Source of the DNA: Eggerthellaceae bacterium
GTDB lineage: Bacteria; Actinomycetota; Coriobacteriia; Coriobacteriales; Eggerthellaceae
Assembly (NCBI GenBank): GCA_017459805.1
Contig: JAFUCE010000006.1
Span: 1 to 33,146 of the forward strand
Direction of reading: 5' to 3'
DNA: 33,146 bases
Of the stretch, positions 22,432-29,766 are shown one piece after another. The notes beneath the pieces are model-generated. The model did not search any database and was not told where the DNA came from. It saw only the letters and a program-made list of their open reading frames with translations. Both the position numbers and the translations under genes were made by a program. Within the stretch, counting starts at the first letter, position 1. The number at the start of each line of letters is the position of its first letter.

Positions 22432-23229
22432 TTAAGCGGCTCTTATGGGATGACTCCGGTACTGCACCGGGGTCATTCCTTTTAGCCCAACTTGGTAGCG
22501 TCGTGTATTCCAATAAGTAATGTATTCTTCAAGTTCCTCCTTGAAAGACTCGAACGATTCGAACCTTCGTTTGCGGTAGAACTCATCTTTCATGTGCCCG
22601 AAGAAGCTTTCCATGCAGGCATTGTCTAGACAAGTCGCCTTTCTTGACATGCTCTGCTCGACCCCAAGTTCCATAAGCTTTAACTGATACGATTTCTGCT
22701 GGTATTGCCAGCCTTGGTCAGAATGCAGCAGCGCCGGGCCATTGAGTTTTGGCTCAAGCATTGCAATCATCTCATTAACCTGCGCCATGTTTGGGCGCTC
22801 TGACACCGACCAGGCAACAATTTCGTTGTTATACAAGTCCATAACAGGCGATAGATATGCCTTACCCCAAGGTTGGTGGAACTCAGTTACATCTGTGGCA
22901 AGTTTTTTCATCGGGGCATCTGAATGAAAGTCTCTGTCGAGCACGTTCTTTGCGACCTTGCCCTGCTCACCTCTATAGGAGTTGTATTTCTTTCTTCTAA
23001 TCTGGCAGGCAAGACCTTCTTCTCTCATGAGGCGCAGAACCGTCTTTCCGGATATGCACAGTCCCTGCTCATTGCGAAGCACGAGCGCGACCTGGCGATA
23101 CCCCATGCCATTTGGTGTGCGGGAGAACGCCTCTTCGACCAGGGGTCTTACGTCTGCATAGTTGTCTTGCTTTGGGTGCGAGAGGTTGTAGTAGTAGGTT
23201 GAGCGCTTGAGACCGAGCTTCTCGAGCAC
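22432..23229 (-). CDS. IS3-family transposase OrfB (DDE integrase)
   Basis: This is the catalytic part of the transposase, 265 residues. An HTH_21-like segment (LGLKRSTYYYNL to QIRRKKYNSY) precedes the rve integrase core. The DDE triad is visible: Asp in ATDVTEFHQP near residue 114, Asp in LLHSDQGWQYQ near 170 and Glu in ACMESFFGHMKDE near 206, with 35 residues between the last two. It ends with the usual YNTRR-type motif (YWNTRRYQVGLKGMTPVQYR). The annotated start is a GTG, but the frame is open further upstream into orfA (AEIASSLRRKWSLALVLEKL), as expected when OrfB is made as an OrfAB fusion by -1 frameshifting. It appears intact. Confidence 0.93.
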   Translation of the reverse strand: MLEKLGLKRSTYYYNLSHPKQDNYADVRPLVEEAFSRTPNGMGYRQVALVLRNEQGLCISGKTVLRLMREEGLACQIRRKKYNSYRGEQGKVAKNVLDRDFHSDAPMKKLATDVTEFHQPWGKAYLSPVMDLYNNEIVAWSVSERPNMAQVNEMIAMLEPKLNGPALLHSDQGWQYQQKSYQLKLMELGVEQSMSRKATCLDNACMESFFGHMKDEFYRKRRFESFESFKEELEEYITYWNTRRYQVGLKGMTPVQYRSHPIRAA

Positions 23230-23252
23230 TAGGGCCAGGGACCACTTCCGCC

Positions 23253-23738
23253 TCAGCGACGATGCGATTTCTGCTCGATCTCGTCCGCTAAGGCGTTTAT
23301 TCGTTTTTGGATTTCAAGCTCCAGTTCTAGTTCCATCACACGAGCTTCAAGCTCTTCCTCGCGAGAAGCGTAGACAGGTTTGTCGGGTTTGGGTTTTCTC
23401 CCCTTGGGTTTTGGCAGCAGAGCATCGGGCCCGCCTTCCCTGTACTTGCGACACCAACTCCCAAGTGGCGACATCGAAGCAATGCCATACTTTTCCATTA
23501 CTTCCGGCTTGCTCATTCCGCGTTCTATCACATCACGAGCAGCTGCAACTTTGAGATCATAGCTGTATGATTTGTGCGTTGTCACAAACAGAGCCTCCTT
23601 TCCAAGTGCTCTGTAAGTGTACAACCATTCTCCGACTGTGGCCTCTGGTAGGCCTAATACTGATGCAGCACTCTTGTCTCCACATCCTTGTTCGAACAGG
23701 TCGATAGCTGCTTGCCTCACCGACAAATCGTATTTCAT
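23253..23738 (-). CDS. IS3-family transposase OrfA (HTH DNA-binding)
   Basis: This 161-residue protein has two helix-turn-helix units: MKYDLSVRQAAIDLFEQGCG with KSAASVLGLPEATVGEWLYT, then DLKVAAARDVIERGMSKPEV with EKYGIASMSPLGSWCRKYRE. A basic linker (KPKGRKPKPDKP) and a coiled-coil leucine-zipper-like end (EEELEARVMELELELEIQKR) follow. It should bind the IS ends and dimerise. The frame is open to 23804 through the IS end, but ATG 23738 is preceded by GGGGGTGA and follows the terminator-like hairpin, so it is the likely start. The codons near the end overlap the OrfB frame. Confidence 0.9.
   Translation of the reverse strand: MKYDLSVRQAAIDLFEQGCGDKSAASVLGLPEATVGEWLYTYRALGKEALFVTTHKSYSYDLKVAAARDVIERGMSKPEVMEKYGIASMSPLGSWCRKYREGGPDALLPKPKGRKPKPDKPVYASREEELEARVMELELELEIQKRINALADEIEQKSHRR
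23303..23310 (-). other. Candidate -1 programmed frameshift site of the IS
   Basis: On the minus strand the OrfA frame reads CAA AAA CGA over a run of five As (23304-23308). Slipping back by one enters the OrfB frame, which is open from here to the OrfB stop. The A-site lysine tRNA re-pairs fully. The shift would join OrfA to the NKRLSGRDRAEIASSLRRKW segment before OrfB. Confidence 0.5.
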
Positions 23739-23755
23739 ACCATCACCCCCATGAT

Positions 23756-23788
23756 AAAAAGTGGACCGGAAACTTTTGTTTCCGGTCC
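23756..23788 (-). terminator. Terminator-like hairpin at the IS right end, facing the transposase
   Basis: GGACCGGAAAC (23763-23773) and GTTTCCGGTCC (23778-23788) are perfect complements around a 4-base loop. On the minus strand the stem is followed by AC and TTTTT (23760-23756), just before orfA. It should stop transcripts entering the IS from outside, a known way for insertion sequences to limit transposase expression. Confidence 0.7.
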
Positions 23789-23803
23789 AACTATCGGGGT
23801 TCA

Positions 23804-24125
23804 CTTCACCTGTTCACCCGTCACCTTTTTCGTTCATCCCTGCCCGCTGTTCAGAGAATTAGAAGATGCCATTCGTAAAGATGAACGAAAAACCCGTCCC
23901 CTGTTCACGCAACGACGGGTGACAGAGGGTCAGGTCTTGCGTCACCTTTTTGCAGACGATATTGGTATGCAGAAGCACGAAATGCAAGAGATCCTGGGCG
24001 ATGTAACTGCGAAAATGCCCGCCGCCCTTGAGCAGGCTGTTGGCTTGATGCCTAAGCAGGGCCAGAAGCAACTCGAACTGATTGCAGAAGACATGAAACC
24101 ACGCTTGCATCTTTTAGCAAGCTAA
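23804..24125 (+). pseudogene. 5'-truncated gene remnant beside the IS, possibly HipA-family C-terminus
   Basis: A frame runs out of the IS end into about 105 residues. Its last part (ADDIGMQKHEMQEILGDVTA, then MPAALEQAVGLMPKQGQKQL and a final RLHLLAS) has the helical pattern seen at the C-terminus of HipA-like kinases (an 'A..x-aLP.ALeqa...lP' segment and a terminal RL helix). No ribosome-binding site and start sit at a plausible place, and only 51 bases lie between sstT and the left IS end, so the rest of the gene is not on the other side. It looks like a remnant left after insertion and a neighbouring deletion. The HipA assignment is tentative; no HipB partner is visible. Confidence 0.45.
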
Positions 24126-24165
24126 GGTCTGAGGAGTGAGCCTTTTGCCAATTAGTGCTTAGATG

Positions 24166-27100
24166 TTAATGCTTAGAAGCGGTTACAAATTTGTTTTTGA
24201 CGCTTTCAGGTACAGCGGACGTCCCACCAAAGACATAGGCCTGCAGGATAAGAGTTTTGTACGCGCTTACAACACTCGTGTTCGAAGTGTTGCTTGCATC
24301 GGCCAACAGGATAACCGAACGGTTCTTTCCGCAGAGAGCCGACCCAGCCAATGCATCCTTCCAACCATTGCTTGGATTGTCGGCACGCGCTAAACCAAGC
24401 TTGTTAAAGGACAGCTTTACTTCTGGCTGGAACTTAATCGAGGCATACTTGTATACGCCACTTCCCCCACCGGTTCCGTTTTTAAGATTGCCTGTGGCCC
24501 ATTCAGCAATAACGCGGCTTGTGGTGTAGGGGTTTGAACCTGCAAGGCGGTTAACCTTTGATGAAGGAATGCCTACGCTTGCCAGCTGCGTTTCGATGGA
24601 TGTGGGGAGCGCAACAGGACCACCTACAATGATGGCATTCTTGAATCCAGCACTTTTGATGTAGTTTAATGTGGTGCTGGAAAGCTTCTTGTTGCTTTCT
24701 GCATAAAGGATGGGGCTTTTTGCTGCGTAGGCATAGGGCGAAACCGAAAGTGCGTCTTTAAATGATGCCTGCGTGGCAATAATAACCGTGCTCGAACGTT
24801 TGGATTGCTTCTTCGCGCACGCGATGGCTTTTTCGGATGCGCTATTGCCAGAAATACGTTGCACGCTGCTTACCTTAGGCAGGGCATTAATCTTGTTTTT
24901 AATAGTGTCACTAAGGTCTTTGGTTGATCCCACGAGATAGACCGTGGTAACACCCATGCGCCGTAGCTCGTTTGCCGTTTCGCTGCTCAAGCTGCTTGTT
25001 GAAGTGGTAAGCAGCGGTGCGCCCAAACTTCCTGCCAAGCCAGCGGCAGCCAAGGAATCTTTAAAGTTCGTATTGGCGGCAACAACTGCCGTTGAGGCAG
25101 TACCAAACTTGGTGGTAATAGCAGCCATGGTGGCAAGTGCGGTTGAACCAGAAATGCGAGTCCATGTGGCATTGGCGCCTGGTTTAATAATGAGCGTATA
25201 GCTCTTGCTGCCCGTCCAGCCGTTCTTGCCCTTAATCGTGGCTTTCTTTGTGCCAGGGCTTGTGTTGTCGGGCGAGAACGACAGGGTAAAGTCGGTGCCT
25301 TCCTTAAGCGTGATGGTTTTGTTGAGGCTTCCCTTAAAGGTGAGCGTCGGTGCTTTCTTCTGAGCCGAACCCGTGTAAGTGGTGGTAATGGTCGTCGCGC
25401 TCATTTGGACACTGCTCATTGAGGCGTATATCGAATACTCCAAGGTAAACGAACCACCATAGTTGCCCTTGCCTGTAATGGTGACCGTCTTTGTGCCTGG
25501 GTTAATGGAGTCGGTTGGATAGGTGACCGTATAGTCAGTGTTAAGTTTCAAGGTGGTGCTGCCAGCTTTTACCGTAACTGCAGGCCTGCGTGCCGTGGCG
25601 CTTTTGTACTCGTATTTGTAGCCGCTTTCGTATCTGTGTTGGTCGCTAGGCTGTTGTGAATTGGGCGAAAACGCGGCGGAAGTGAGAAGCGTCTTGTTCC
25701 CCGAATATACACGTACAATACATTTTGCTGTTTTGCCGCCCAGCTTTACAGTAATGGTAGCTGTACCAGTCTTCGTGCCAGTAGTAATAAGGCCCGTCGA
25801 ATTGACGGAAGCAATTTGCGAATTCGAGCTTGTCCATTGTGCCATAGCAGGAATAACATTGCTGCCCGACGCAGACAGCTTAAGCGTGGTTGATGAATTC
25901 GTATGCATATTGAGCTGTGAAGCAGAAAGGGAAATGGAGTTCACCGTGTGCGTATTGCTGGACAGCGGGTATACGCCACCACCCCAGGAATTGAAGCTCG
26001 TATTTGTGCCCGCGGTGCCTGCAGGCGTCCACTTGGCATGGGTCGAATCCTTGCCTTTCATAACACTGTCAGATTTCAGGAAGAAGTCGGTAGATGGTGT
26101 TTTGTTGTAACCCCCATCAGCATAGTGGTCATTGGCCTGCAGTGGATCATCGTAGGTAACATCGAGATTGTACCAGTAGTAACTGCTTCCCACCTTAAGG
26201 CGCACACGGTTCCAGCCGTGGTTTGCATTGGTGACAAAAGTTGCCTGAATACCCAAGCGCTTCATAGCAGCAATAAAGGCAAGCGAATAACCTTCACACA
26301 CCGGGCTCTTGGTAACAATGGCGCCATAGGCTGTCCAGGGGTCCCAACTGCCGAAGCCCGTCGGGCCACCCTTCAAATAAGCTGCGTAGTTGTATTTGGC
26401 GTTACGCACGAGCCAGTCATGTACGGCTTTTGCTTTTTCAGCGTCAGTGCTGTTCTGGTAACTTTTCGTGGTGTTCACCCACGAAAGCACAGACTGCATA
26501 GCAGTTTCGTACTTAGTCTTCATGGACTTGATGGTGCCAGCTTTGTAGTAGTAGCGAATATATATTTTTGCCAGCACCCTCGTGGTTGTGGTACCCACGT
26601 ATTTTGTTGCTATGCTGCCCGTTGCGGTTTTTCCAACGTAGAACAAATCGGGGTTGTTGTTAACGATTTCTTCAACAAGCGTCTTAGCGTAAGTTTCGGC
26701 ACCGCTGTCAAGAGGGGCATTAAGATCTGACACATCAACAACGCACCAGAGGTCAGTGTCGGTTTGTGCTGCGCCTCCGCTTGAATACGAAAACGAGCTC
26801 TGATATTCAACGTTCATGAGCGCATTTTCCACACGTGCCTTAATTTGGTTGCGCTGTGCCGTTGAAGGCGTTGCGCCCGTGCTTGTGATGGATGAGCTTG
26901 CAAAGGTCGACGCAATGGAAGCCGAAGTGGGCGGGATATAGTTGCCATTTTGAATCAGATTTAAATTATCCGATGCAAAAACAATGGGCATGACAGAAGT
27001 GCTAGTGCTATTAGAGTTCGCACTACTTGTTGTGTTTGCAGGAAGCGAACTTGGATTCGTTGTAGTGGCCGTTTCGGTGGTGGATGGTGTGGTATTGGCG

Positions 27101-27261
27101 CTCGTTGTGAGGGCGCTCGTGCCGTCTGCGAAGGCCTGGAAGGGGAACATGCTCAAAGCCAGGAAAAAGGCAACAAAGCAACTGGCGACCGCTTTTGGCC
27201 GCGAAAAACTAGAGCTGCGCTTTGCTGCAGACTCGACGATATGTCGCTTTTCCTTCGTCAT
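24166..27261 (-). CDS. Secreted transglutaminase-like protein with three CWB2 cell-wall-binding repeats
   Basis: This exported surface protein is 1,031 residues. A signal peptide ends at about residue 45 (SMFPFQAFA|DG), followed by a Ser/Thr/Asn-rich linker to about 100. A transglutaminase-like domain carries the catalytic triad: Cys near 322 (SPVCEGYSLAF), His near 348 (NANHGWN) and Asp near 367 (NLDVTYDDP). A Big2-type Ig-like domain (about 434-519) follows, then two similar Ig-like repeats (about 557-690; each contains a PGTKxxTIxGKxxxxG core). Three CWB2 (PF04122-type) repeats from about 699 to the end probably anchor it to cell-wall polymers. ATG 27261 is chosen over 27285 because AGGAAG lies 7 bases upstream. 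Cross-linking or peptidase activity on surface proteins or peptidoglycan peptides is inferred. Confidence 0.9.
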   Translation of the reverse strand: MTKEKRHIVESAAKRSSSFSRPKAVASCFVAFFLALSMFPFQAFADGTSALTTSANTTPSTTETATTTNPSSLPANTTSSANSNSTSTSVMPIVFASDNLNLIQNGNYIPPTSASIASTFASSSITSTGATPSTAQRNQIKARVENALMNVEYQSSFSYSSGGAAQTDTDLWCVVDVSDLNAPLDSGAETYAKTLVEEIVNNNPDLFYVGKTATGSIATKYVGTTTTRVLAKIYIRYYYKAGTIKSMKTKYETAMQSVLSWVNTTKSYQNSTDAEKAKAVHDWLVRNAKYNYAAYLKGGPTGFGSWDPWTAYGAIVTKSPVCEGYSLAFIAAMKRLGIQATFVTNANHGWNRVRLKVGSSYYWYNLDVTYDDPLQANDHYADGGYNKTPSTDFFLKSDSVMKGKDSTHAKWTPAGTAGTNTSFNSWGGGVYPLSSNTHTVNSISLSASQLNMHTNSSTTLKLSASGSNVIPAMAQWTSSNSQIASVNSTGLITTGTKTGTATITVKLGGKTAKCIVRVYSGNKTLLTSAAFSPNSQQPSDQHRYESGYKYEYKSATARRPAVTVKAGSTTLKLNTDYTVTYPTDSINPGTKTVTITGKGNYGGSFTLEYSIYASMSSVQMSATTITTTYTGSAQKKAPTLTFKGSLNKTITLKEGTDFTLSFSPDNTSPGTKKATIKGKNGWTGSKSYTLIIKPGANATWTRISGSTALATMAAITTKFGTASTAVVAANTNFKDSLAAAGLAGSLGAPLLTTSTSSLSSETANELRRMGVTTVYLVGSTKDLSDTIKNKINALPKVSSVQRISGNSASEKAIACAKKQSKRSSTVIIATQASFKDALSVSPYAYAAKSPILYAESNKKLSSTTLNYIKSAGFKNAIIVGGPVALPTSIETQLASVGIPSSKVNRLAGSNPYTTSRVIAEWATGNLKNGTGGGSGVYKYASIKFQPEVKLSFNKLGLARADNPSNGWKDALAGSALCGKNRSVILLADASNTSNTSVVSAYKTLILQAYVFGGTSAVPESVKNKFVTASKH

Positions 27262-27386
27262 GCTCAAACTTCCTAGTTTGCCCATACGTTTTCAGATATG
27301 CTAAAAACGGTCTTTCAACTGGGAAAACGCACGTACAATGCCAGTTAAAATCAGGCGTGTGGGTAGCGTCCGCCCAGTTTGTCTTA

Positions 27387-27392
27387 ATTATA
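27387..27392 (-). promoter_or_regulatory. Candidate -10 of the CWB2 surface protein, preceded by a G7 run
   Basis: A perfect TATAAT on the minus strand lies about 125 bases before the start codon. A run of seven Gs (plus-strand Cs at 27400-27406) sits 7 bases upstream of it, inside the expected spacer. No good -35 hexamer is visible. Confidence is limited. Confidence 0.4.
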
Positions 27393-27487
27393 CGTGAAAC
27401 CCCCCCTGATTTACTAGACTTTTGGGCTAAACGGTTGGCTTACATCCATAACTACAGAATTAACGTATTGTATGCAAGACGCTTTAC

Positions 27488-28015
27488 CTAGATAAAGATA
27501 ATCTTGCGGTAAATGACAAAATTCCAAAGGACGATGCAGGCCTGCGTGGCGACTTTGGCGACAGCAGAATGGCAGCCGATGCCCACCAGCCAGGAAATAA
27601 CCAGCGTTGAAAAAGTGAGGTTGAACGCAAAAAGGAGCACGTACAGCACGAGGCTGCGCACGGGGTTTGAAGTGCTTTTAAACGTGACGTTGCGGTTGAG
27701 CAAAAAGTTTGCCGCAGTTGCAACAAGCACTGCGACAATGTTGGACATTTCAACACCTAAGGGCGTAAAAGAAAACAGCCCCTGGAACAGCGCAAGCTCA
27801 AACAGGGCCGTGCCCGCGCCAACGGCTAGGTATTTCACGCCCTGGGTGCCAATTTCGCGGGTTGTATTGCTGGTGACATTGCGGCCAGCATCGCCGCTCA
27901 TTTCGCGGTCAGTACCACGACCAGTGTTGCCGTTGGTATCGCGGCCAGTGCCGACGCCAGGAGCTTTGCCCGTGGCGGTGGAATTGGTAGAGCTATTGTT
28001 ACTTTGATCTGTCAT
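27488..28015 (-). CDS. GtrA-family membrane protein with hydrophilic N-terminal extension
   Basis: GtrA-family proteins are small four-helix membrane proteins thought to flip polyprenyl-linked sugars. The 175-residue protein has the GtrA core from about residue 58 on: VKYLAVGAGTALFELALF, a NFLLNRNVTFK motif (the family's NFxxxRxxxF) and two further helices, ending in WNFVIYRKIIF. The first 58 residues are unusual: a Gly/Asn/Thr/Arg-rich low-complexity segment with irregular G-R-D/G-N-T-G-R-G units. The ribosome-binding site is weak (AAGA). It follows the GtrB-like glycosyltransferase by 51 bases, and such gtrA-gtrB pairs normally work together in O-antigen or teichoic-acid type glycosylation. 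Confidence 0.88.
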   Translation of the reverse strand: MTDQSNNSSTNSTATGKAPGVGTGRDTNGNTGRGTDREMSGDAGRNVTSNTTREIGTQGVKYLAVGAGTALFELALFQGLFSFTPLGVEMSNIVAVLVATAANFLLNRNVTFKSTSNPVRSLVLYVLLFAFNLTFSTLVISWLVGIGCHSAVAKVATQACIVLWNFVIYRKIIFI

Positions 28016-28066
28016 GAAATATCTTGTAGCGCCTTACCTGTGCCTAGCAATTCGCCTTTGTGAACC

Positions 28067-29029
28067 CTAGGAGTTCTGAAGGTCTTCCCCCTGGTCATTA
28101 GGCGCATTTAGTTCTTGCCGAACAACATAAATAGGGCGGTTCTTCCCTTGAATATAGGCGCGCGCAAGGTATTCACCAATGATGCCAATAGCCAGGAATT
28201 GCCCGCCGCCCATAAGTAGCACAAGCCCAAAGGTTGAAGCGTAACCGGGAACGTCCACACCGTTTACAATGGTCCTAACAAACAGGACAACAAAGTAAAT
28301 GAGCGCAATAGCAAATACTAAAAATCCGAGCACCGTAATGAAATGCAAGGGACGCGTGGTAAAGGAAAGCAAACCTTCAAACGCATATTTGAAAAGCGAA
28401 GCAATGCTCCATTTTGATGTGCCCGCTGTTCGTTCGTCTGGCGTGTAGGGGAAGGCGTAGGTGTTAAAGCCTACCCAGGCAAACATGCCTTTTGAAAAAC
28501 GGTGGTACTCCGGCATGGAAAGAAGGGCCTGGGCAACACGGCGGCGGAAAACCCTAAAGTCGCTGGCATCGGCAATAATGTCAGAGCGCGCTGCCTTGGC
28601 AAACACTTTGTAGAAGGACGACTTCAGCGCGCGGACAAGGGCACCTTCCTTGCGGTTTTCCTGGTAAGCGGCTACGCAGTCAAGGTCGTCGTTGGCCACA
28701 AGTTTGTCAAGCATCTGGCGTGCAATGGCGGGCGGTTGCTGCAGGTCAGCATCGATAATGCCCGCGTATTCGCCCGTTGAAGCGGCAAGCCCCGCCATGA
28801 TGGCGGCCTCTTTGCCGAAGTTGCGCGAAAACTGGATAGCGTGAATGTTTTTATGCGCGTGGGCAAGTTCGGCAATCAGGTCAAAGGATCCGTCGCTGCT
28901 GCCATCGTCAACCAAAATCAGGCGCCAGTCATAGCCGCTTTTGTCAAAAGCGCTTACAAACGCTTCATAAAGCGCGCCTATGCTTTCCCGCTCGTTATAA
29001 CAGGGAACTATGAAGTCTACCTGCGCCAT
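28067..29029 (-). CDS. GtrB/DPM1-like polyprenyl-phosphate glycosyltransferase (GT2)
   Basis: This membrane GT2 enzyme of 320 residues most likely moves a sugar from a nucleotide sugar to undecaprenyl phosphate. Motifs are DFIVPCYNERESIGALYEAF, LILVDDGSSDGS, the NFGKEAAIMAGLA signature and the metal-binding DADLQQPP near residue 100. In the second half, FRVFRRRVAQAL and the GTSKWSIASLFKYAFEG segment are typical of the GtrB/YfdH subfamily. Two transmembrane helices lie near 230-300, with a tail ending QEGKNRPIYVVR-like as in relatives. The frame is open to 29053, but ATG 29029 has AAGGAG 5 bases upstream. It precedes the GtrA-like gene in the same direction. Confidence 0.92.
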   Translation of the reverse strand: MAQVDFIVPCYNERESIGALYEAFVSAFDKSGYDWRLILVDDGSSDGSFDLIAELAHAHKNIHAIQFSRNFGKEAAIMAGLAASTGEYAGIIDADLQQPPAIARQMLDKLVANDDLDCVAAYQENRKEGALVRALKSSFYKVFAKAARSDIIADASDFRVFRRRVAQALLSMPEYHRFSKGMFAWVGFNTYAFPYTPDERTAGTSKWSIASLFKYAFEGLLSFTTRPLHFITVLGFLVFAIALIYFVVLFVRTIVNGVDVPGYASTFGLVLLMGGGQFLAIGIIGEYLARAYIQGKNRPIYVVRQELNAPNDQGEDLQNS

Positions 29030-29167
29030 AAAACTCCTTATGTAGTCCTGCACAAAGCTTTTTCGTAATGCCCGCGCAAAAACAGCGCACCCATTATAAC
29101 TTTGTGCGCGTCCAGAAGAAACTCATGTGGAGCGCAAGATGTATTTCCTATAAAGATGTTTTTACGC

Positions 29168-29195
29168 TTGCACGCATGGGGCATTCTGCTACAAT
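29168..29195 (+). promoter_or_regulatory. Candidate promoter of tRNA-Glu
   Basis: TTGCAC (29168-29173) and TACAAT (29190-29195) are separated by 16 bases, and the -10 ends 28 bases before the mature tRNA. The -10 matches five of six consensus bases. Confidence 0.55.
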
Positions 29196-29223
29196 AGGCA
29201 AGCTGTTTACAGCACTGACATAG

Positions 29224-29298
29224 GTCCCCATAGTCTAGAGGTTAGGACGCGGCCCTTTCAAGGCTGAGACACGAGTTCGATTCTCGTTGGGGGCACCA
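29224..29298 (+). tRNA. tRNA-Glu (anticodon UUC), CCA encoded
   Basis: The cloverleaf is complete. The acceptor stem GTCCCCA (29224-29230) pairs with TGGGGGC (29288-29294) with one G-U. The anticodon stem CGGCC/GGCTG (one G-U) encloses the loop CTTTCAA, with anticodon TTC at 29257-29259. The T arm is ACGAG-TTCGATT-CTCGT. The discriminator is A, and CCA is encoded at 29296-29298. It is flanked by a promoter and an intrinsic terminator, so it is a single-gene unit. Confidence 0.97.
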
Positions 29299-29306
29299 CA
29301 TGGTAT

Positions 29307-29332
29307 CCGCCGTTCCTATGGACGGCGGTTTT
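29307..29332 (+). terminator. Intrinsic terminator of tRNA-Glu
   Basis: CCGCCGTTCC and GGACGGCGG (29307-29328) form a strong stem with one bulged base, followed by TTTT (29329-29332). It begins 8 bases after the encoded CCA. The stem sequence resembles the hairpin after pilC (2332-2359). Confidence 0.8.
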
Positions 29333-29359
29333 CATCTCGGGCATAAAGTTCGTGCGCAA

Positions 29360-29365
29360 TATAAT
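29360..29365 (+). promoter_or_regulatory. TATAAT positioned for a leaderless gtrA transcript
   Basis: A perfect TATAAT ends 6 bases before the ATG at 29372, so transcription would begin at or very near the start codon. No Shine-Dalgarno is present. Leaderless mRNAs are common in actinobacteria. The -35 is not recognisable. Confidence 0.5.
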
Positions 29366-29371
29366 AGACAT

Positions 29372-29761
29372 ATGCAACAGCTACTAACACAATTGGCAAA
29401 GTTTGGCGTGGTGGGCGTTATCGCCTTTTTTATTGACTACGGCACCATGCTGTTTTTAACCGAAGTTTTCGGCGTGCCTTACCTGGCTTCGACCACTATT
29501 GGCTTCATTGTGGCGGTCATCTTCAATTATCTTGCGTCAATGCGTTATGTGTTCAAGCACAAGGAAGAAATGAGCCGCCGCCGCGAATTCATTATCTTTT
29601 TCGTTCTGTCCGTTATTGGCCTGGGGCTCAATGACGTACTTATGTTTGTGGGCGTTGACCTAATCGGCGTTGACTATCGCATTACCAAAATAGTGGTAAC
29701 GGCTATCGTGATGGTCTATAACTTCATTACGCGAAAAATCTTTTTGGACGCTGGGGAATAG
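29372..29761 (+). CDS. GtrA-family membrane protein (putative polyprenyl-linked sugar flippase)
   Basis: This 129-residue, four-helix membrane protein has the standard GtrA size. It shows LAKFGVVGVIAFFIDYGTML, the conserved FNYLASMRYVFKHKEEMSRR (the NFxxxRxxxF-type motif), FFVLSVIGLGLNDVLMF and the C-terminal KIVVTAIVMVYNFITRKIF. The frame is open to 29300, but that would run through the tRNA terminator; ATG 29372 gives a normal GtrA N-terminus. Unlike the GtrA at 27488 it has no extra N-terminal segment. It is followed 5 bases later by a large membrane protein, so the two probably form a unit that exports and attaches a sugar. Confidence 0.9.
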   Translation: MQQLLTQLAKFGVVGVIAFFIDYGTMLFLTEVFGVPYLASTTIGFIVAVIFNYLASMRYVFKHKEEMSRRREFIIFFVLSVIGLGLNDVLMFVGVDLIGVDYRITKIVVTAIVMVYNFITRKIFLDAGE

Positions 29762-29766
29762 GACCT

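Larger units (their letters stand above)
22393..23803 (-). mobile_element. IS3-family (IS150-like) insertion sequence
   Basis: About 1.41 kb with two transposase frames on the minus strand. The ends read TGAAC...AGTTGGAC at 22393 and, inverted, GTCCAACT...GTTCA ending at 23803, so the IS3-type TG...CA termini are present. The terminal repeats are imperfect. An ungapped alignment starting at 22398 matches 14 of 19 positions, so the left end is uncertain by about 5 bases. The three flanking bases are CTC on the left and CTT on the right, so no clear target duplication is seen. The element is probably complete. Confidence 0.88.

Noticed and set aside
29224-29298. tRNA-Glu as an integration site of a mobile element
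   Set aside because: No integrase, no repeated tRNA 3' end and an intact promoter-terminator unit around the tRNA.
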